Of a stretch of 64,000 nt of DNA, positions 61,250 through 64,000 are shown piece after piece (the stretch's first letter is position 1; the number at the start of each line of letters is the position of its first letter). A program made the translations under genes and the position numbers. The stretch lies in contig JADJTE010000031.1 of assembly GCA_016711295.1 (NCBI GenBank), forward strand, positions 124,001-188,000, written 5' to 3'. The notes under the pieces were generated by a model. That model was given only the letters and a program-made list of their open reading frames with translations. It searched no databases and had not been told where the DNA came from. The DNA comes from Sphingobacteriales bacterium (GTDB taxonomy: Bacteria; Bacteroidota; Bacteroidia; Chitinophagales; UBA2359).

Positions 61250-63165
61250 ATGAACGACCTATTAAACGCCAATACTGCCGTTACGTATGACGAGGCAAGC
61301 ATCAAATCGCTCGATTGGCGCGAGCATATCCGCCTGCGCCCTGGTATGTATATCGGCAAGCTCGGCGACGGCTCGGCACAAGACGACGGCATTTATGTTT
61401 TGCTCAAAGAAGTAATAGACAATTCTATCGACGAGTACGTAATGGGCAATGGCAAAAAAATAGACATTACCGTAGCCGACGGGCGCGTTGCGGTGCGCGA
61501 TTATGGGCGCGGAATACCCTTGGGCAAACTTATCGATTGTGTATCGAAAATAAATACGGGCGGCAAATACGACTCGGCTGCTTTCAAAAAATCAGTAGGA
61601 TTGAATGGCGTAGGCACAAAGGCTGTCAACGCTTTATCGCACTATTTTCGCGTGCAATCGGTGCGCGACGGTGAAACCAAAATCGCCGAATTTGAACAAG
61701 GCGAGCTATCCAACGACCACCCCATTGCCCGCACTACCGAACCCAATGGCACGTATGTAGTGTTTGAACCCGATAGCACCATTTTCAGAAACTACCACTA
61801 TATTGCCGACTATATCGAGCAACAATTGTGGAACTATGCCTACCTCAATGCAGGGCTAACTATCTATTTCAATCAACAAAAATTCTTTTCTAAAAACGGA
61901 TTGCTCGACCTACTGCGCAGCAAAACCGACGAAAACGAATTGCGTTACCCAATTATCCACCTCAAAGGCAGCGATATAGAAATTGCACTCACGCACGGCA
62001 ACCAATATGGCGAAGAATACTATTCATTTGTCAACGGACAATATACGCCGCTGGGTGGCACTCACCTCACCGCCTTCCGCGAGGCAATTGTCAAAACAGT
62101 GCGCGAATTTTATAACAAAAACTTCGATACTGCCGACATACGCGCCTCCGTCATAGGAGCTATTAGCCTAAGAGTAGAAGAACCCGTATTCGAGTCGCAG
62201 ACCAAAACCAAATTAGGCTCTCTGCTGATGGCACCAGAAGGCGCAACAGTGCGCGGATTTATCAACGACTTTTTGAAAAAAGAATTAGACGACTTTCTGC
62301 ACAAAAATCCTGCTACTGCCGATGCCCTGCTCAAACGCATCTTACAATCAGAACGCGAGCGCAAAGAAATTGCAGGCATTAAAAAATTAGCCAACGAACG
62401 CGCCAAAAAAGCTAACCTGCACAATAAAAAATTGCGCGATTGCCGCCTACACCTCAACGACACCAAAGACGCTAAAAACGAAAGACGCTATAACAGCACC
62501 TTATTTATTACCGAAGGCGACTCGGCAAGCGGTTCTATCACCAAAGCCCGAGACGTAGAAACGCAAGCCGTATTCAGCCTACGCGGAAAACCCCTCAACT
62601 GCTATGGTTTGACCAAAAAAATCGTCTATGAAAACGAAGAGTTTAACCTCCTACAACACGCCCTTAATATCGAAGACGGCTTAGACGACCTACGCTATAA
62701 CCGAATTGTAGTAGCCACTGATGCCGACGTAGACGGTATGCACATCAGGTTGCTACTGCTGACCTTTTCCTCCAATTTTTTCCCGACTTGGTGCGCAATG
62801 GGCATGTGTATATCCTCGAAACACCCTTGTTTCGGGTGCGCGACAAGCAAAAAACATTTTATTGCTATACCGAAACCGAAAAAAAACACGCCATCAAGCA
62901 ATTGCGCGGCAAGCCCGAAGTTACGCGCTTTAAAGGACTTGGCGAAATATCGCCCGACGAATTTGGCAAATTTATCGGCAGCGATATGCGCTTAGACCCC
63001 GTTATACTCAAAAAAGATGCTACCATACCCAAACTGCTCGATTATTATATGGGCAAAAATACGCCCCAACGCCAAGAGTTTATTATCGAAAACTTGCGCG
63101 TAGAGCTGGATATTGCCGAGGACAGTGCCGTATTAGCCGATTTAGAAGCCGCCGAAGCGTCATAG
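61250..63165 (+). CDS. parE: DNA topoisomerase IV subunit B (type IIA), frameshifted near residue 505
   Basis: The GHKL ATPase part has RPGMYIGKLGDG, EVIDNSIDEYVMG, VRDYGRGIPLG and GLNGVGTKAVNALS; the Toprim part has LFITEGDSASG and VVATDADVDGMHIR; the C-terminus has RFKGLGEISPDEFG. With ParC it forms the enzyme that separates linked daughter chromosomes. Assignment to ParE rather than GyrB rests on the short start and the Bacteroidota-type sequence. The frame changes near 62770 in a T/C-rich stretch; the parts together give about 638 residues, a normal length. As the gene is essential, this break is almost certainly a sequence error. Confidence 0.85.
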
Positions 63166-63197
63166 CTCTGGGGCTTGTCTCAAACCGCTATATTCTA

Positions 63198-63998
63198 TCA
63201 AGGTAAGATGGGTATATGGTTTAATTTTCTCAATTCGTCTATATCAAATACCAAGCGATTATCGACCTCGCAATACCGTTGGACCCAAGAAACAATGGCT
63301 GCGGGTATGGGCTGCGCGAGTAAAGTAGGCAGGTGTTCGCTGGGCGATATGCGCTGCAACAATACGCGCCCGCTCACGATAGCTCCGTCTCGCTGCCGCA
63401 CACCGTTGTAGATGCCCGCAAGCACGGGAAGTTGCGAAAGCGTATAATTGCCACAATACCATATAGTAAGCGATTGATGTTGGCTGTCGGGGTGCAGCGT
63501 TTTCATGAACACATGAGTACCTTGTTGTACTAACTGTGCCTTGGGATAGCTATGTACCAATTTTTGTTGCTTGTAAAACGACAATTGGGCTGTTTTGCCC
63601 GCGCCGTCGATGACCAGATGCGCCCGTTCGCAACATTGGTCGTTGAGGCTATAATAATAATAAAGGTAATGGCTGGGAATATTGACCAGCGACGCTGCCA
63701 AGTCTGGTGTTTCGAACCGATAACCCGTAGCCTGTTGTGCATCGGCAATGATGCGGCATTGGTAGTGGCTGATTATGGTTTTGATGGCGGGAGCAATCAT
63801 TAGAGACCCGTGTTTTTGGGACAAATGACCGTGCCGCCACTTGCTCAATGCTTTAAGATTGGTTTGATGCCCTATCTCCTGAACCGTTATTTTGTATTGG
63901 CGCAGGTGCAATAGCAATTGGTCGAGCAATTCGCGTAATTGTTCGGTGGTGCAACTAAGCATTGTATTAGCAAAGGTAGGTAGGTCTATATACTGCAT
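63198..63998 (-). CDS. Protein of unknown function
   Basis: I do not recognise a family. The product has 266 residues, no signal peptide or membrane segment, and a start (LLLHLRQYKITVQEIGHQTNLKALSKW) that could form helices of a helix-turn-helix type. The rest is mixed alpha/beta (YLYYYYSLNDQCCERAHLV, KTAQLSFYKQQKLVHSYPKA). The ATG at 63996-63998 lies at the window edge, so a longer start is possible. It converges with parE, with 32 bases between the stops. Confidence 0.5.
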   Translation of the reverse strand: MQYIDLPTFANTMLSCTTEQLRELLDQLLLHLRQYKITVQEIGHQTNLKALSKWRHGHLSQKHGSLMIAPAIKTIISHYQCRIIADAQQATGYRFETPDLAASLVNIPSHYLYYYYSLNDQCCERAHLVIDGAGKTAQLSFYKQQKLVHSYPKAQLVQQGTHVFMKTLHPDSQHQSLTIWYCGNYTLSQLPVLAGIYNGVRQRDGAIVSGRVLLQRISPSEHLPTLLAQPIPAAIVSWVQRYCEVDNRLVFDIDELRKLNHIPILP

Positions 63999-64000
63999 AA

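Noticed and set aside
1..64000. tRNA or rRNA genes
   Set aside because: No cloverleaf with CCA-end pattern or rRNA-like stretch was recognised by eye; a covariance-model search would decide.

Overview
The window comes from a Bacteroidota (Bacteroidetes) chromosome, most likely a Saprospiria/Chitinophagia-type lineage. The signs are many secreted proteins ending in type IX secretion system (T9SS) sorting domains, a PorE-like T9SS component, SprB-type and PKD repeats, dockerin-like T9SS proteins, a Wzi/RemB-like barrel, and Bacteroidota promoter elements of the TAnnTTTG type. No rRNA, tRNA or CRISPR array was found.

Layout. 1-3450: housekeeping genes (TlpA-like thioredoxin end, rsmA, a CtlX-type hydrolase, a VOC-SRPBCC fusion). 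3980-8520: a T9SS-secreted lysyl-oxidase-like protein and a protein built from nearly identical 249-bp repeats. 8660-10500: UbiA prenyltransferase and a GT9 glycosyltransferase. 10900-21850: a paralogous array of secreted proteins (beta-helix, propeller-PKD, CTD-only mini-gene, propeller-PKD, beta-helix remnant, propeller-PKD). 21900-36700: an SprB-repeat/dockerin-like protein, a conserved unknown, a Wzi-like barrel, a tRNA-dihydrouridine synthase, a small T9SS protein and a large subtilase with a type B sorting domain. 36980-38660: an A+T-rich DNA adenine methylase and restriction endonuclease pair. 38800-50600: LemA, DUF1015, ThrA, DUF1573, EamA, a UvrD-like helicase and PorE. 51000-58900: a second copy of the surface-protein array in inverted orientation. 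59260-64000: a PorE-like paralogue without TPRs, ParE and an unknown gene.

The most interesting system is the duplicated surface-protein locus. The order beta-helix, propeller-PKD, CTD-only mini-gene, propeller-PKD, small inverted-repeat element occurs at about 10.9-19.0 kb and, inverted, at about 58.9-51.1 kb, around a spacer of about 32 kb. The genes share nearly identical 3' ends (PKD plus sorting domain) and differ in their 5' parts. The three beta-helix copies share promoter and leader but carry a G tract of different length just before the signal-peptide core, which puts the leader in three different frame relations to the mature protein. This looks like a candidate variable surface-protein locus.

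Mobile and repeated DNA: a MITE-like element of 103-124 bp with 12-bp inverted ends is present five times, one copy with an exact 8-bp target duplication and a matching empty site inside another repeat. There are at least four other intergenic repeat or inverted-repeat families.

Caution: a large share of genes, including parE and thrA, carry single-base indels, often in homopolymers. Most are probably assembly or sequencing errors, so I report whole genes across the breaks and say where they are. This also weakens the homopolymer argument for phase variation until raw reads are checked.
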